Assembly (NCBI RefSeq): GCF_041296385.1
Contig: NC_091022.1
Span: 23,641,967-23,705,966 of the forward strand
From: Aphelocoma coerulescens
Lineage: Eukaryota; Chordata; Aves; Passeriformes; Corvidae
Length of the DNA stretch: 64,000 bases
Direction of reading: 5' to 3'
Below, piece after piece: positions 28,421-42,900 of this stretch (position 1 is the first letter of the stretch; every line of letters begins with the position of its first letter). The notes beneath the pieces are model-generated. The model was not told the DNA's origin, did no database searches, and worked only from the letters and a program-made list of their open reading frames with translations. A program made the translations under genes and the position numbers.

Positions 28421-30539
28421 TACACTCAGAGTAGATTCATGCTCCTACTTATGCTTGTAACTCAATCACACACAAAGTTCAGCCCTTGGTACTTCTGTGT
28501 CAGCATGGAAGCTGAATGCAAAATGCTGCTCCCCAATATACATTTAGGCACAGATGGAGAGCTCAGGCTGTGTCATGGGCATGACCAAAAATTCAAGAAT
28601 ACATTCCTTTTCTAGGGCAGGACTAAAGGATTTTTCCAGCTAAAAAAAATAAAAATAAATAAGGTTCAATCTATGTAACACAAAGACGACAGACACGCTT
28701 AAAACCGAGGTGAATTGCATGAACTCAGCCTTTGGCAATCCTGAAGCAAATGAGCTCACCATACCGTTTAGATTCTCATTTTCCCTTTACACATATCCCA
28801 TAGATCATAAATACACATTAATAACTGTAACAGTCAAAGTTTACATTCGGCTGTAACATTTAGGATCAATACTCTTCAAATGACCTTTAGTAGTAATGAG
28901 CTGCCATAACACTGTCTTGAGGACATTAAATTTTTATTAGAAATACTTTACTACAAAGGTTCAAATCTGTCTCTATGCACTTGTGCACCCATACAAATAT
29001 TCTCCTATTATATTCTTCCTTGACAAAAATAAAAAGCAGGTCTTCTGAGATTTTTGAAAAAATGTGCAGTGTGGAGGCTTTAAATATTTCACATTGTCAG
29101 ATGTGGGGGGTTTCTTTTCTTGTTGTTTTTTAATCAGAACCCATGAGCCAAGGGTTGGAAAATCAACCACTTTTCAAAGTGATAAATAGGAATTGTTCCC
29201 ACGTGGCTCAAACTGGACAGGACTGAGCTCCTGATTACCATAAGCCCTCAATTCCATGGGGGTGGAGGAGGAGAGAGAAGCTGATACTCCAGCCGTGGAG
29301 GGGTGACCCAGAGCAGACCTGGACCTGGCCCTATAGATCACCCCCCGCTCCCCAGGGAAGCCATCCAGGGGCTCAGCTTTGCTCCTGCCCCTGGCTCGTG
29401 GGGATCCCGATGGGGACCCACCATCAGAACAGATCCATCTCATCCAGCTCCAGCCAACTGAAAAGCAAAAAACTGAAAGATGAGGGAAAGCATCTAGGCA
29501 AGATCCAGCCTCTCCTTTATTATTTCTTTTTAAAGACTAGTCAAGTTCAAAGTCAGATCATTTCCACATTTCGCTGCCAATTTTAAAAATTACAAATAAT
29601 TCACAGGGTGAGGGGGCTTGTAGCAATTTATTTCTGCAGGTCCTGGACTCAAACTAGAGAAAAATCTGGTTTTAGCAGAACAATGAAACCGAGCGGATGG
29701 AGGTGAAGGCAAACAAAGGAGACACAGGGGAAAAAAAGAAAAATATTTCTTTGCATTGTTATTAGATGTCACCTCTAAGAGTTGCAAATTAAACACATTC
29801 AAGGCAGCACCATATACTGCAGTTAATGTCCTTTGAAGAGCCTGCCTTGGCTCAGCACACCACCAGGATGCTACAAAGAGCCCAGACCTGGCAGGGAGGG
29901 CAGTACGAGCACATTCCCACACTTCATTGTAAATTCCTCAGGAGTCTTGACTCTTAAGAAATAGTTCCATCTTGCCTGTCTTGTTCACACTGATCTTAGT
30001 CTCCAACAAACAATTTTGAGATTTCCATACTGCTTTCTAGACAGCAGTGATCACACTGGAGGGGGCACCCCTGTAAAACCATCAGAACAAGGCAGAAAAG
30101 CTGGTGAATCAATATTTGCATTCCCTAGCCCCATGATTTTTATGAAGATACTCTGAAATCACAGTATGTATCTTTCCATGCCTTCAGAGAGGATCCTTCT
30201 TTCCGGCAGAGGTACCAGGAGAGTCAGCAGCAAGCCTGCAGCGCACACCCTGCCCACAGCACTCTCCTCCCCTGTCTCAGCAGAAGGAAAACCACATCCC
30301 CCACCCTCTCAAAACCCTTATCTGGGTCATGGCAGTGGCAGCCCCTCACCACAACCCCCATTTCTCCCTCAGCTCCTGCAGCGGCTCATTAGGGTGGAGA
30401 AAGGCTCCAGCACATCATCTCTGCGGGCTTGTGGAGGGCTAATCCGCGACGGGTAATTCCCACTGCTTAATGACCTGAGACCAGCCGAGGCAGAGGCAAA
30501 TGGGAAAGGGAATCTTCTCATTTGTTACCCATCCCCACA

Positions 30540-30840
30540 TCCCGATAAAAAGAATGATTACACTTTTAAGTTCGAACAATTCCCTGCAGTTGTAGCCATG
30601 TCATATCTAGATTGTCTAATTTACATGCATATTCATAATCCCTGTGTATTTAATTAAATTCTTCAATCCCTGGAGTGTCTTTCCTAAACAATAGTAATTT
30701 ATCTTGCACAGATAAGGGTGCCCTCGATTTATTCCACTCTGTAGCTAACAGCATTTCCTTCTGATCAAGGCTAGGAAGCAAACTTAAACAGAAGGAATCT
30801 TTAAATATATTTAAATTGCAAGATTAGGCTGCTTCTCTTT
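30540..30840. promoter_or_regulatory. candidate conserved non-coding element C
   Basis: AT-rich unique sequence with an octamer/POU-like ATGCATATTCAT at 30625-30636, TTTAATTAAATT just downstream, AACAATAG (SOX-like) and AGATAAGG (GATA-like). It shares the GCATATTCAT core with candidate element A at 10939. Regulatory function is inferred. Confidence 0.35.
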
Positions 30841-33800
30841 CTTTCTCTCTCACCCCAAGTTACCCTTTTAAAGAATAAACACTCTGTCCTGAGCTCCAAG
30901 GAAAACCTTTCACCCAACCTCCTGACAGCAGCTGCATGTTCCAAATACAATCAAGCTGCCCAAAACCCACAAGGCAAAGAGATCTCACAGACTTGGTGTC
31001 AGGAGCTACAGAGCAGTAGTGCTTCCATCCAAAGCACCCCATGGGACATCCTCTGGATGCATCTTCCATTGCAGGCTACAAATTCCACTGCAGCCCACAG
31101 CAAACAAGCCACATGTCCCAGAAGCTGAAGAGCTCTGCTTCTTTCCAGCAAATATTCCTACACTATTCCTCAATGGATAACCTTGGGCATCTCAGAGAGG
31201 GCCAGACATACAGCAGACACCCTGAGATGAGGCAGCCCTTCAGAGAGTTGCAGCTGCCTCCAGACCGCTAACCCTGTTCAAATATTAGCACAGGGAATTT
31301 AACTTGTCCTACAATTAGAGAAGCGCTAAAATATTTAGCAAAGTCAAACCAGCAAGAAGATTGTGATGAGAAAGGAAAAGAACAGACTCTGGTGCTACTG
31401 CACGGGTTTTTACTACATATTCCTCACACCCTGTTAAATCCACAGCTCTTAATATCTTTGCTTCCTCTCCCAAACCTCAGCCTGCAGATCTGGGATGGCA
31501 TCGAAGTGGGGTGAAGTGCTGGTCTCTCCAGAAGCCCCTTCAGCCCCACCAGTGCTGCATCACAGTTGCCTCCCAGAGCAGTGCAGCAGTCCCTGCCAGG
31601 GAGGAGCATCCTGATGCCCACAGCAAGGATGTTACACCCTGAGGAGACTCAGGGATAATCCCAGGGCTGCAGGAGATGTGGGACCAAAGCTGATGTCACA
31701 AACCATCTCTTTCTGCATCCACATTGCAGCCGAGGGCCAGGGCAGCCCTTTGGCTGGAGAGATTGCTCACACCAGGGAAGCATCCCTCTGCTCCAGCCCT
31801 GCTCTTAATCTCCTCCCCAAGCATCTGCTGCTGACCACTGCCAGACACAGGGGAACCCAGCCGTTCTGTTCCCAACCAAACCCTTGAAGCCTTTAGAGAT
31901 GCTGTTACTATTTATGAAAATAGGGTCAGGATCCTGCTGTCACAGCTCCTTCCTGAGCTGCAGCGTCACCCGTGCTGTTGAGGCAGCTCTGGGAAAGCCC
32001 TCAGGAATGTGACCACTGGGATTCAATGATGGACAGGCTCCGAGTCCCAGCCACTAACACAGCTCTGCAATAAAATCAACCTCCCACCACCTGGGTGTCC
32101 CTATGCCCACCTCTCTGGGCAGCCCCATCTTCCAATTTCACACACACTGCAGCCACCAGGTCTTCCTTTGGGCCGCCCCCAAAGCCACGAGACCCCTACT
32201 TCACTGTGCCACCACACCACAGCCGCAGCTGAACAACTGCAGCCAAACAACTGCAGCCCCACACAGCCATGTCTGGCTGAAACCACAGCCCCTACCTTTA
32301 CAGTGAGGTGCCTGTCCCCTCATTCAACAACAGGAGAAGCAATGTTCAAGGAGGGCAGTGGTCCCCTTCAGCGCTGGAACTGGACCTGGCACTGTCCTGA
32401 AGAGGCAGGGGCTCATGCAGCCAAGCTGCCCTGCCAGCACTGGGCTCCCAGCAGAGCCCATGGGACAGCGAGGTGTGTCCCCCACTCACAATGCAGAGCC
32501 TGCCCACAAGACATCCTGCCATTGCCAAATCCTCTTCCCCAGGAATTCATAACTGGATTCAGACATTCCCAGCCTGTTACTTATTTCAATACTTTCAGCT
32601 CTCTGGAGTATAGGGACATCCTGTCTTAAACCTGCCGAGCCTCACGCCAAAAGGACATCTGCTTGGAAGGCGGCCCCTCTGGCTGACCTGGCCCTGGAGG
32701 GTTGCCTTCCCGTCTCAGCAAGATCCCAAACATACCCTTGCACCCACAAAGCAGAGCCAGCTCACAGCAGAGCCAGAAGCACAAAATGTTGCTTAGGCAA
32801 ACAACAGCTTCCATTCCCACTTCAGAAGCGTTGCAAGATTTTTAGGCCTTGGAAACATTTTCTTCCCACTCAGGGCATTTTTACGTTAATGGTTCATCAA
32901 AGCTCACAGTCCAGGAAACCTTGGTGTGGCCTACCTCTGTGCGGGTGTGGGAACAGGTGGGGGGGAAAAAACGCTTTTGGGCATCAGGCCTTCCCACAGC
33001 ATTTGCACCACAGGCTCTGGGCTGCGCTGGGAGCCACCAGAAACAAGCCAAAATCTAGGCAGGCAAGCAAGAGAAAACCTCACCACTGCCCTGTGCCTCC
33101 TTCAGATACAGGGAATGCATCATTCATGGAAAGCACCAATCCCCATTAAGTCATCCTTCCACATCCCTCTTTTCTATAGGGAAAATTGAGAAGTTGAGCC
33201 ATGACTAAAACAACTAACAATTCATCTTTATCCTGTCTAGTTTTACTGTTTTTATGATTTTTCAGAGCCTAAGTCACAGCAAATTTTTATCACAACACAG
33301 ACAGAAAGGTAACAGAGCAAAATTTCACTCTGCACCCTTTCCCAGCAAGTACAGCACCAGTTGTAAAACACCTCCAGTTCCCTTCTGCCTCTGAGATACC
33401 CCATGGGGAAGGCAGCCCACCGTGAGCCACTGGTAAATAACTTCCAGCTTAAGCAAAGCACAGCACATGGGAACTTTTCAAACCATGTCACTGTGATGAA
33501 ATTTAGAGATAATGGATGCTTGAGCTGTATGAGGACTGTGACTCAAAGTGGACAGTGATGTACCTGAAGATACTCACTTTCCATATGCCCCCAACAACAT
33601 GGTCAGGCCAAAATCAGCAGCCTCATAGACCACTGAACATACTCCTCAATCTCAAAAAAGCTGGCTGTTATCAAGCACTCCTGAGGAGGGTTAGCCAAAG
33701 AACCTGAATATCATGTAGTGGGATGGGTCCCTTGAAGCTAAAGCAGACTGAGTCAAACTCAAGAGAAGTAAGAGATGAAGAGAGCTCTACAAAGGGGAGA

Positions 33801-35879
33801 TAAGATACATTTCCAGGTAATCCAGGGGTTCAGGGAAAGAAGAGGGCTAAGCTCCACTCTGCCCCATTTCAGAGAGCATAGCTTAAAAGTACTCTAAACC
33901 CCACTGCTCGTTCTTGGTCATGCTCAGAAGCACTTGCTTTGTGCCTGTTGTTGGTGAGTAATATTTTCCACAGAGGCAGCAAGTGAGCAGAAGCAGCACA
34001 CCAGAAGCTACTCGAGTTCAGCAACGTGCTTTGTCACACACTGGTTGCAGTTCCACTCCACCAAAACCTGCCAGAGCTTTCAAGGTCTGACCTCATCATG
34101 AGCCAAAGGGGCAGAAGAGCACACTCCATTGTCCCACTCATCATCTTTCCTAGAAGGCACCTGCTTAAAACAAGCACTTCTTCCCTCACCCATTTTCCAG
34201 TCTCCAGAAGTCATCTCCTAATGCAACAGGAAGCCAATCAAGGTCAAGCAACATGGCAGAAGCCACCAAAAGAGGAGATGGCTGGGGACAACACAGGGAC
34301 TGGAGCCCTCTGAGCGCACTAAAAGCATCTGTCAGTGATGCCAGTTAACCTCAAAGACAGATAACCTACTGAGACCCTCAGCTTCTCAGTCCAAGTCTTC
34401 AGGGAGCTCAGCTGACCTCAGCAACTTCCCAACACACCATGACAACACTTCCAAGTAGAGTTTACAGCCTGATTTTTCTACTTTCAGGCCAGATGCCCCT
34501 TGTTTTAGCAAGTACCTCAAATATGGCAAGTCCACATCTTACAGATCAAATAAGGCAAGCTTAAAAGAGGGAAGACTCAAGGTGGAAAATATACTCCCCA
34601 ACAGGAAAAAAAAAAAAGAAATAACTTTTGCCTCAAACGTACCAGACACAGGGGACAAATTAAAAAGGGAAACCATAAAATGCTTGCCCAGCTCTTTTTT
34701 TTAATCCTTACATCTGCTGCTTTACAGTAAAGTTTCATCTACTGTGTATAATTAGATACATGTTCCATGATTCTATTCTATACAGATTTCTTTGAGACTT
34801 ATCTGTACATTTTTTAACCCAAATGAAGTTTTAACTGGACCAAAAGCTGCAGTTAAAGCATTGCCTCACTCAAAAGTTCTCAGAGGTGCTGCAATATCAA
34901 CATATGAAAGTTTTGGCCCACGGTCTGCAGACCTGTGCAAGGCAAGAGGAACACACCAGCTTACTGCTGCTCACCTTCAGCTCCAGGAACATTTAAAGGC
35001 TACACAGCATCCCCTGACTACTCCCCAGAAACCACATTCAGGACCATGTTACACCACACTGAGCTCAGGGCAAAGCCCAGTAGGTTTCTCAGAACAGCCC
35101 CATGCTAATCCTGACCCAACTGCAAAACACACACCAGCCTTTTTGTTATTTGCTCAGAAAAGATGAAGCTTGGTTAGGTTTTCTTCATCAGTTAAAGGGT
35201 TATTTCCTTAGAGCTGGGAAACAAGACAGAGACATAGAAGGCCAGCAATTCAGTGTCAAAAATACAGCAGGCCCAAGAGATACTGGTACTGACCTTAAGA
35301 AGCTCCAAGAGCAGCAGGTCCAGGAGATGAACATGACCTAAATACTCAAGAACCAGACAACAACACAAGTGGGAGAAAGGGATGGGGAGACCAGGCAAGG
35401 GGGATGCTCTCAATTTGCAATCTCTGCCCCATACTAATTGCTTTGGCATACAGAAGATCTTAATCTCATGCCACCCACTTTGTAATTAAGCACATAAAAT
35501 GTGCACAAGTATGGAAGGAAACTGTCTCCACTTATAAGGGAAGGACCAACTACCTCATGCTTTACTGGGGCAGGGAAAAAAGCATTGCTACTGCAAAGCA
35601 CTCAAATTCCACATCCCATTCCTCTTAGGACCAATGCTGTGGGCACTCCTGGGAGAAGCTGATCTGCCAGTGTCTCCACCAACCATGAGGAAAATCAAGG
35701 AGATAAGCAACGCTAGACATCCACCAGCTGAGCTAAGAGGATGAAGCATTTCTCTGGAAACAATCAGGTTCTCTAATAACCGGGCTGCAGTGGCGGTGTG
35801 AAAGGGAGGGAGGAGGAGCAGGCAGGGAGAAAGGGACTAGCTGGATATTTATCCCATCCTCATCTTTGTGTTATCAGTA

Positions 35880-36420
35880 CCCCGGTATCAGCATTGTTCA
35901 AAATGGCTGCTTAGATGGTTGCCAGCAGCAACAACAGAATCGGTCCATCTGCTGGCATTCTCCTTAATCTATCTCAAACACTCGTCTTCTTTTTAAATGC
36001 ACGCAGGGGAAAGAAGGGGGAAAAAAAAGTCTGCCTTGTACAAAGAAACAGAATCCTCCTATAACAGAGCCTTTTAACTAGATTTTATGCCACCCCTGTT
36101 TCCAGGACACACAGACAAAAGTTAATTTTCCGATAAAAGAACCAGTGTAAGGTGCTTTTTTGTTATGAGATCAGAAAGCAAATGGAATTTGAATTGTCTG
36201 CAGTGGCATGTATCTGACAAAGATTAATTTAAACAGATATTGTCTCTGAAACCAAAGTCCATTGAGCGGCTTCACAGCCTATCAACCATGCGAAAGCAGC
36301 TCCTTAGCAGCACTGCTGACTCCACCACTTTCTTTAAAAATGGCTTAACCTATTTCTTGTAAGATAAAAGGTCATATATAGTTCTATTTTACAAACCCAT
36401 AATAGCCAGAGCCACACCAA
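35880..36420. promoter_or_regulatory. candidate conserved non-coding element D
   Basis: Unique, mostly AT-rich stretch that includes a SOX-like CATTGTTC, a CATCTG E-box, and several GATTAA/TTAATTT blocks. It lies about 9 kb downstream of the ZSWIM5 promoter within intron 1. No coding or repeat signal accounts for it. Function is inferred only. Confidence 0.28.
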
Positions 36421-36918
36421 GCGAGGACAATTGGGAGAAAATAATAACGGGGGGGGATTCCCTCCCCCTTCACAGACAGATGCTCGACACTTGCTGGGTA
36501 TTTTTCAACACACGCTGGTAGCGAGCGGCTGCAGCGCTGCCGAAATGTTTCGATGCCCTCAGAAAGAATAAAAACCATGGGGCCTCTGCAGGCCACTAGT
36601 GCAGGATGCAGGAGCCCACCCCGGGATGGAGATGCTGCAGCAGGACAGCCCACCACCAACAGCACAGGATGCTTCCTTGGCTGGGATATAAAGCCACAAG
36701 GCTGCAGGGACAAGCACAGGGGTTCCAGCACCCTTGGTCATTGGGCCAAGCAGGCAAGGGGCAGGCAGGAGGGGAGACCCACTGCTTCCTGGGTGCTCAC
36801 TCATCCCCATCTGAACACTGGGGTATTATTTCTCCTTTCAATCACAAGAAACTGATCTGTGCATGCCATCAGCGGGCTGTGTGGATGGAGACAGCTGCTC
36901 AGACTTCAATGGGACCCA

Positions 36919-36932
36919 CACACACACACACA
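36919..36932. repeat. short (CA)n run
   Basis: About seven CA units; too short to be more than a minor microsatellite. A similar interrupted CA run lies near 42057-42075. Confidence 0.7.
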
Positions 36933-39900
36933 GAGGGGAAAAAAGCTGCAGAAATCCAAATCCTGCAATTTCTTCCCTTTTTATTTCCAGTTTATACGGA
37001 GCACCACAGGGAAAATGCTACCAGACAGTTTCAGAGCATTTGATATAGCAACGACCCAGCTTTGGGAAAAGAACGAAGGAGAAGCAAAATAAAAGATGAC
37101 AGCCAAAAGCACTTTTAATATAGTTTCAGTACTTTCAAGAGAAAGCTTCTGTACACAGAGCAGCCAATGAACTGTTACCAAAATAAACACAACTGGCTTT
37201 AAAAAAAAAATTAAAAATGTCTTTCTGATGATAAAGAAAATCAAAAGAGATGAGAACTAGTGAGTGAGTCAGAAAATGCATTTATTTTTCATCCTCCAGA
37301 CACACTTCTTTTAATTTGGCATCTAAAGCCACTGTAGTTCATTAATGGAAATTTTATTTATCTCAGGAACCATTTGTTGCTTTGCCACTCCTTTGACAGG
37401 GCACTCATCTTCATCAAGGCAGCCGCACAAGGCACAGCACAAAGTACCTCCTGCCACCCCAGCACCAGTAACAAGGAATGCCTGTGACTGGTGTCCCAAA
37501 GCAGTCACCCACATGCTGGTATCAGTCAAAGGACAGAGACCCGAACTATTGGTCAGCATCCAGAACAGGGGCACAGCCTGCCCTGACCTCACCAAGGTCC
37601 CAGACACCAAGCCTCCAGCGTTCCCATGGGGAATCCCCCCCACGCCAGCAGCTGTGGGGCATGGGCACCATCTCCAGGTGCAAGGACAGCAGCCAGGCAG
37701 ATACCATGCCGCATCCTGCTCAGCGAACCTCAATAATGATTAGCAGTCCTGGCCAAAAGAGCTGGGTGGCAAAGGTGCAGGCAGCTCATTATGGGCATCA
37801 GCGACAAGCAGGGCATGGCAAGGGGGACACAGATCCCCCTGTCCCATTTTAACCCGGGGAGACAGCAGCAGGACGTTTGCAGACAACAAGCTGGACCAAT
37901 ATATCCGCATGCAACCCTTCCAAGCTGGCATCCCAGCAGATCTGCTTCCTAAGCACATTCGTGTCTTTGTTTTTAATGAGAAAAAAAAAAAAAGGAAAGA
38001 AAAATCCCTGGCAACACGCACCTACAATGCGACAAGTAAAAGCCCAGGGTTTTATTAATTTGTGCATTACTTTAAATGCACCATTTTTCAAGGACTAACC
38101 CCAATCCTGCACAAAATCCTAAGCCGTAAGCTTGAGACAAAAAAGCAAATGCTCTTAAAACGCAGCACTAGAAAATCCATTTGGAGAGAAATGTGGTGGT
38201 GTCGTGCACAGGTGAATCCTCAGCATTTAATAAAACACACCCACCGCACCAACCAAGTGGAATCTATTCATATTTAAACACCAGGATTAAAAGAAAAAAA
38301 AAAAGCCTTTGAAAAATTGAATTTTATTTCTGGGACATTTTATTGTAAAACTGTGAAGATGTTTTCCTCCCTGTATCCCCCAAGAAGGGGTTCTGAAGGA
38401 CCTGTGTCTCTCTGCGAGATGTTATCAGGACCTTTCCCAACTTCTGTTGCAAAGGCAAAAAATAACTTGGAGGTCAAGCCCATACATCAAACCCCTGTGA
38501 ATACAGGTGAAAAATGAAATGGGCTCAGCACTTCTCTCCTGAGTGTGGAGGACAGCATCTCCAGGATGGAAGCAGACAGGGAGAGATCCCCACCGCCATC
38601 CCACATCCTGGCTCCAGAAGCTAGATTTGTCCTATTGAACTTACTAGCACAGCCAAGGTTTGATGTCTTTGAGTTTTTGTTTTCATCAGAAAACAGATCA
38701 ATTTCTATTGATGCTGATTCCGGAGAAAGTCAAGGCTCTGCAGAGGCAGGAACCAGTTACTCAGAGTCGCTGCTTTCCTCCCCTCCTCTCATCCCCAGAA
38801 GACAAAGACTATGACAATTCCAGGACACAACCTCTTCAAGACAGCATCAAACATACAATAGGACATACCACAAGTGCATCTTTTAACACCCTCAAGGTAT
38901 TCCACACCTCCACCTCCTTGCAAAATAAAGTCACTGGCATCAGCCACAGATGGAGAGACTGAAGGAGAAGCACAGGTTCAACCATCACCTGACTCCTGCT
39001 GAGCAAAGCCAGAGGTGATCCCAGCACCCACCTGCCCAGGTGTCCTCCACTGCCCCACCAGCAGAAACAAGCCCTGAAAAGCAAAGGCTCCTCCCCCACC
39101 ACCTCACCCAGAATGCTACACGAGTTTGGCTCCTCAGAGAGCAGTCAAAGCCTCACATCCCTGAGAGAAAAAGCACAACCTCCCCCATATCCAGAAGAAA
39201 AGTCACCCGCTTCAAGCACAAAGTAGCATCATGCAGCAACAAGCCTTGGCCTCACATTGAAAATCCCCAGGCTTGGCTGCCTTGAGAAGGTGAAGAGATG
39301 CTGCTGCTCCCCCAAAAAACCAGGCCCAGCTCCTCACCCACATGAGCTACTGCATCCTCAAGAGCAGCAGGGGAAAACCAGCATCACTACTAAACATAGA
39401 GCTGTCCATGTCACTTAAATGCAAAACCCCTGAAAAATAAATGCAAGCACAAGGTTGGCCATGCCATTCATCTTATATAACCCCAGAGGTGAGCAGGTCT
39501 CCCATTGGGAAAGGAAAGCAGGACATAACGCCAGAACCACCAAGGATTCCATCTCCCCCACGGACCAGGTCCTCCTACGTGGTGAAGTTCCAATGTATGC
39601 CAAGGAAATACATAAGCCCACAAACTCTTCCATCCTAATACTACCAAGATTATTTTTTAACTTTTTTTTTTTCCAAAGCAAATTAAAAGCTGACACACCA
39701 CAAGACAATTCACAGCTGAATGCGACTTTACAGAGCTATCAGATAGACAAGCTCATTTAAGTTTTCCAAAAGTCCTATCTGAGGTTTGAGGGACTAATCA
39801 TAAAACATCTAACATCAAAGTGAGCGTCAAATAACAGCAAAGCACATTCCCTCACACAAAGCTTCAAAAACAAAGCAAGCAGGCACATGTGGTTTATGTT

Positions 39901-42900
39901 ATTGCAGTTTTAGCACAGTTAAATATTTCCTAAAATATTCCCTCTAGATGTGAGCAAAATTAAAATCTGCTGTGAATGACACGCAACTTAGAAGCTGAGA
40001 AAGCCAGTTTCTCACCTGGGCTAAGCTTTATAAAGCACAGGTGAACTGAGAACAAACTGCTATTGCCAGCTCAAGGCAGAAACTAGGACTCATACTCTGA
40101 AAAATGTTTCAAACCTATTTATTCTTAGAGCTGAAGCTAAATATTTTATTTCTTGCTCTTTATTTTTCAAGTCTTTGGCCTTTAAGTTAATATCATTTAA
40201 TTAACCACCTAGTTCAAAAGACATCCCAGACTCAGAGGATCTGTTTATACTCTTCAAAAAAGACTCAAAAGCCAATAAATAAATCTGCTTAAAATAAAAG
40301 GTTAGAATTCCAGCTGTCATCCCAGCCCTCCGTGCACTACTAGCAAGAAACTCTGGTGGTTTTCATCATCTTCTATTTCAGTTTCTATAATACATCCCAG
40401 AACAGGCTCAAGAAGTATCTCACCTATGAGGGAGCAGCAATAAACAGATCGTAAGTTCTAATGCCTAGTAATACTTTGTTTTAATTATATATGTTAAGAA
40501 AAAGATAATTAGAAACCTAAAGAGCTTAATGTATATTTAAAATGTACAAGAGTTTCCATCATGATAGTGCTAATGAACCTCTGCCAGCTCCTTTTATGTG
40601 GTTTAAAGTATTTTAATACATAGGGTAGGATTGAGTACTCTACCCATAAAGGAAAACAAAGTAAAAATTAATTAGCAAATTGGATACATGTTGTACAACA
40701 AGCATCCCACACAAAAACTAAGAGGATACAGGAAAATTAAACTCCCGTAGCAGCATTCAGACACAGGACACCAAGATTTAACCTGAAAAAACCTTTCACA
40801 TCCCATGGTGTTCCTTCCAAACCTGCCTCTGCCGGATACAGCTTTAAATCCAGACCCAGGAGGAGACCAATCTTTACACAAAACAAAAGCAACCACAATT
40901 CGCCCTAGAGAGCCCCATCAAAGTGTTTTCCCCAAAATAAACAGTTCTATAAAGCAACACACCACTGGATATAAATTTAGACTGCTCTGTACCACGTCAC
41001 AGGGGCAGGAAACCATTTTTAGGGGAGAAGAAAAAAAGCAGCTTAAAACCTAAATATAGTTTTGAAAAAAAAAAGCTAGAAGTGGTTTCAACCACATTGG
41101 AACCCATCGGTATTTTTACCTCTGAAGCTACATTTCAACAGGCGTCATTACAAACATACACCAACACAAGCTGAAAACTGTAGTGTAATAAAAAGCTTCC
41201 AAATCTGAACTCCTCCAATTAAAATGCATTTACAGATATCATTTACAGGTATCAGGTCTTGCTTAACCTCTGCCCAGTTAGAAGGCTGTTGAAGCAAGGT
41301 TAGAAAATCCCCAGCACCTGCATGTCCAGCATAGACACCAGACTAGGAAACATGTGAAGGTACCCATGACTGACCTGCAAAGCATCAGATAAAATATCCA
41401 GAATTAATTGCAGGTTTGAAAAAAACAGGCTCCCTCCAAGTGTTTACAAAGCCAGGGTATTTTAAAGCCCTGCTTCATTGTTATTCTAACAGCAAAAGTA
41501 AATTCTGCCTATGTACTTATGGCTGGACCGCATACCTTCCCATCGGGGCACAAAGGCTTATCTGTGGGTAAGGAGCACATACCGTGTAGGTTCCTAAGTG
41601 GCTGGTTACAACCCAAAGAACAACACAAAGCTCGATGCTTCCTCTTGTAAGCAATTGCAAAACCAATGAAAAAGGAGAATTCCCCCCTAAAATTACCCAA
41701 GACACTTGCCCACCCATCAGCATCCGAGATGACTCAAGGGCAAACCATATTATACCATACTGGGGAGCGCAGGTGAGAAACATGTATTTGTTCTGCCAGA
41801 TCACAGCTTACTGTCAAAATCCACCAAAGGTCTTTTCTCTCTCCAAAAACCCAAGAGATAATAGTGTAAAAACTTTTGTTCATAAATATTTATGCAAGTG
41901 AACTTGTTAAAAATTAACCGCTGTCGTTAAAGGTTTTGTATCCTTTAGGATTCCCGGCATGCAGTGCAGTTGCATGCTTTATATTAAGCCTGGCATTTCT
42001 GCATTCCTTTCCTGCATGCTTTTGTCATTTGTCTAAAAATTAAAAGAAAAAAAACCCACACACCACACACACACAAAGACGGGATCTGTACACATAATAA
42101 TAAAGCAGTTTTTAAGAAGACAAAGATGCCTGTGTTCAACATCCAAGATCTTTCTTTGAGCAGGGGAAAAAAAAAAAATCAATTTAATGACTCCAGTGAG
42201 ATCAGGGTTTAAGCCTCGTTTAAGTTTTACTAAGCATGAAGGAATTATTGGTTGATAATGTGGCATATATGTTTTTTTCAGACCTGCCAGCTTTGTAAGC
42301 ACGAAGGAGCCAAAGCCTGAAGCACTTTGTCCCCATGAGCACAGCCCTCACCCCTCCACACCATCTTCCATCGCCAGAAGGTCATTCCTCCTGGATTTTG
42401 TCTTTCAATTTTTCAAAAGGATTTTTCCAACCACACAGAGAAGGAATTCCACATCTGTACTATCCCTATTTTTTCACAGGTCTGAGTCAGAAACACAACT
42501 GTATAAACATCTGATCTTTATTAACAGCAAATCTCAACTGTGCAAACCTCAGGTCATGGCGCCGGGAGCCGGTGGTGTCCGTTAAAGGGATCCTTAGAGG
42601 GGAACAGTAGTTTTGATTTAGTGCTGGAGAGCATCAAGGAAGCCACGGTTGGAGTTTTATTTTTTTCCAAGACATAATGGTTCCCAAGTTCCTATCTTAA
42701 TTGCAAACACACACATGCAGCCACAAAGTGTTTGTGTCTCTGGTGGCTGGAGCTCTTCCACCTCACCTTCCAGAGGCATCCACAGGATGGATGTGGAAAG
42801 TTGGCGGAGGACATCTCAGCTATGCCTCCTGTCTATAAACACACAGCCCTTCACAGCCTTTTGTTTGATGTAAATTTTCCTCCTCCAGCTCAGGGCTGCA

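Noticed and set aside
32168..32629. 153-codon plus-strand frame in the intron
   Set aside because: Composition-driven (CA- and GC-rich), no family resemblance.
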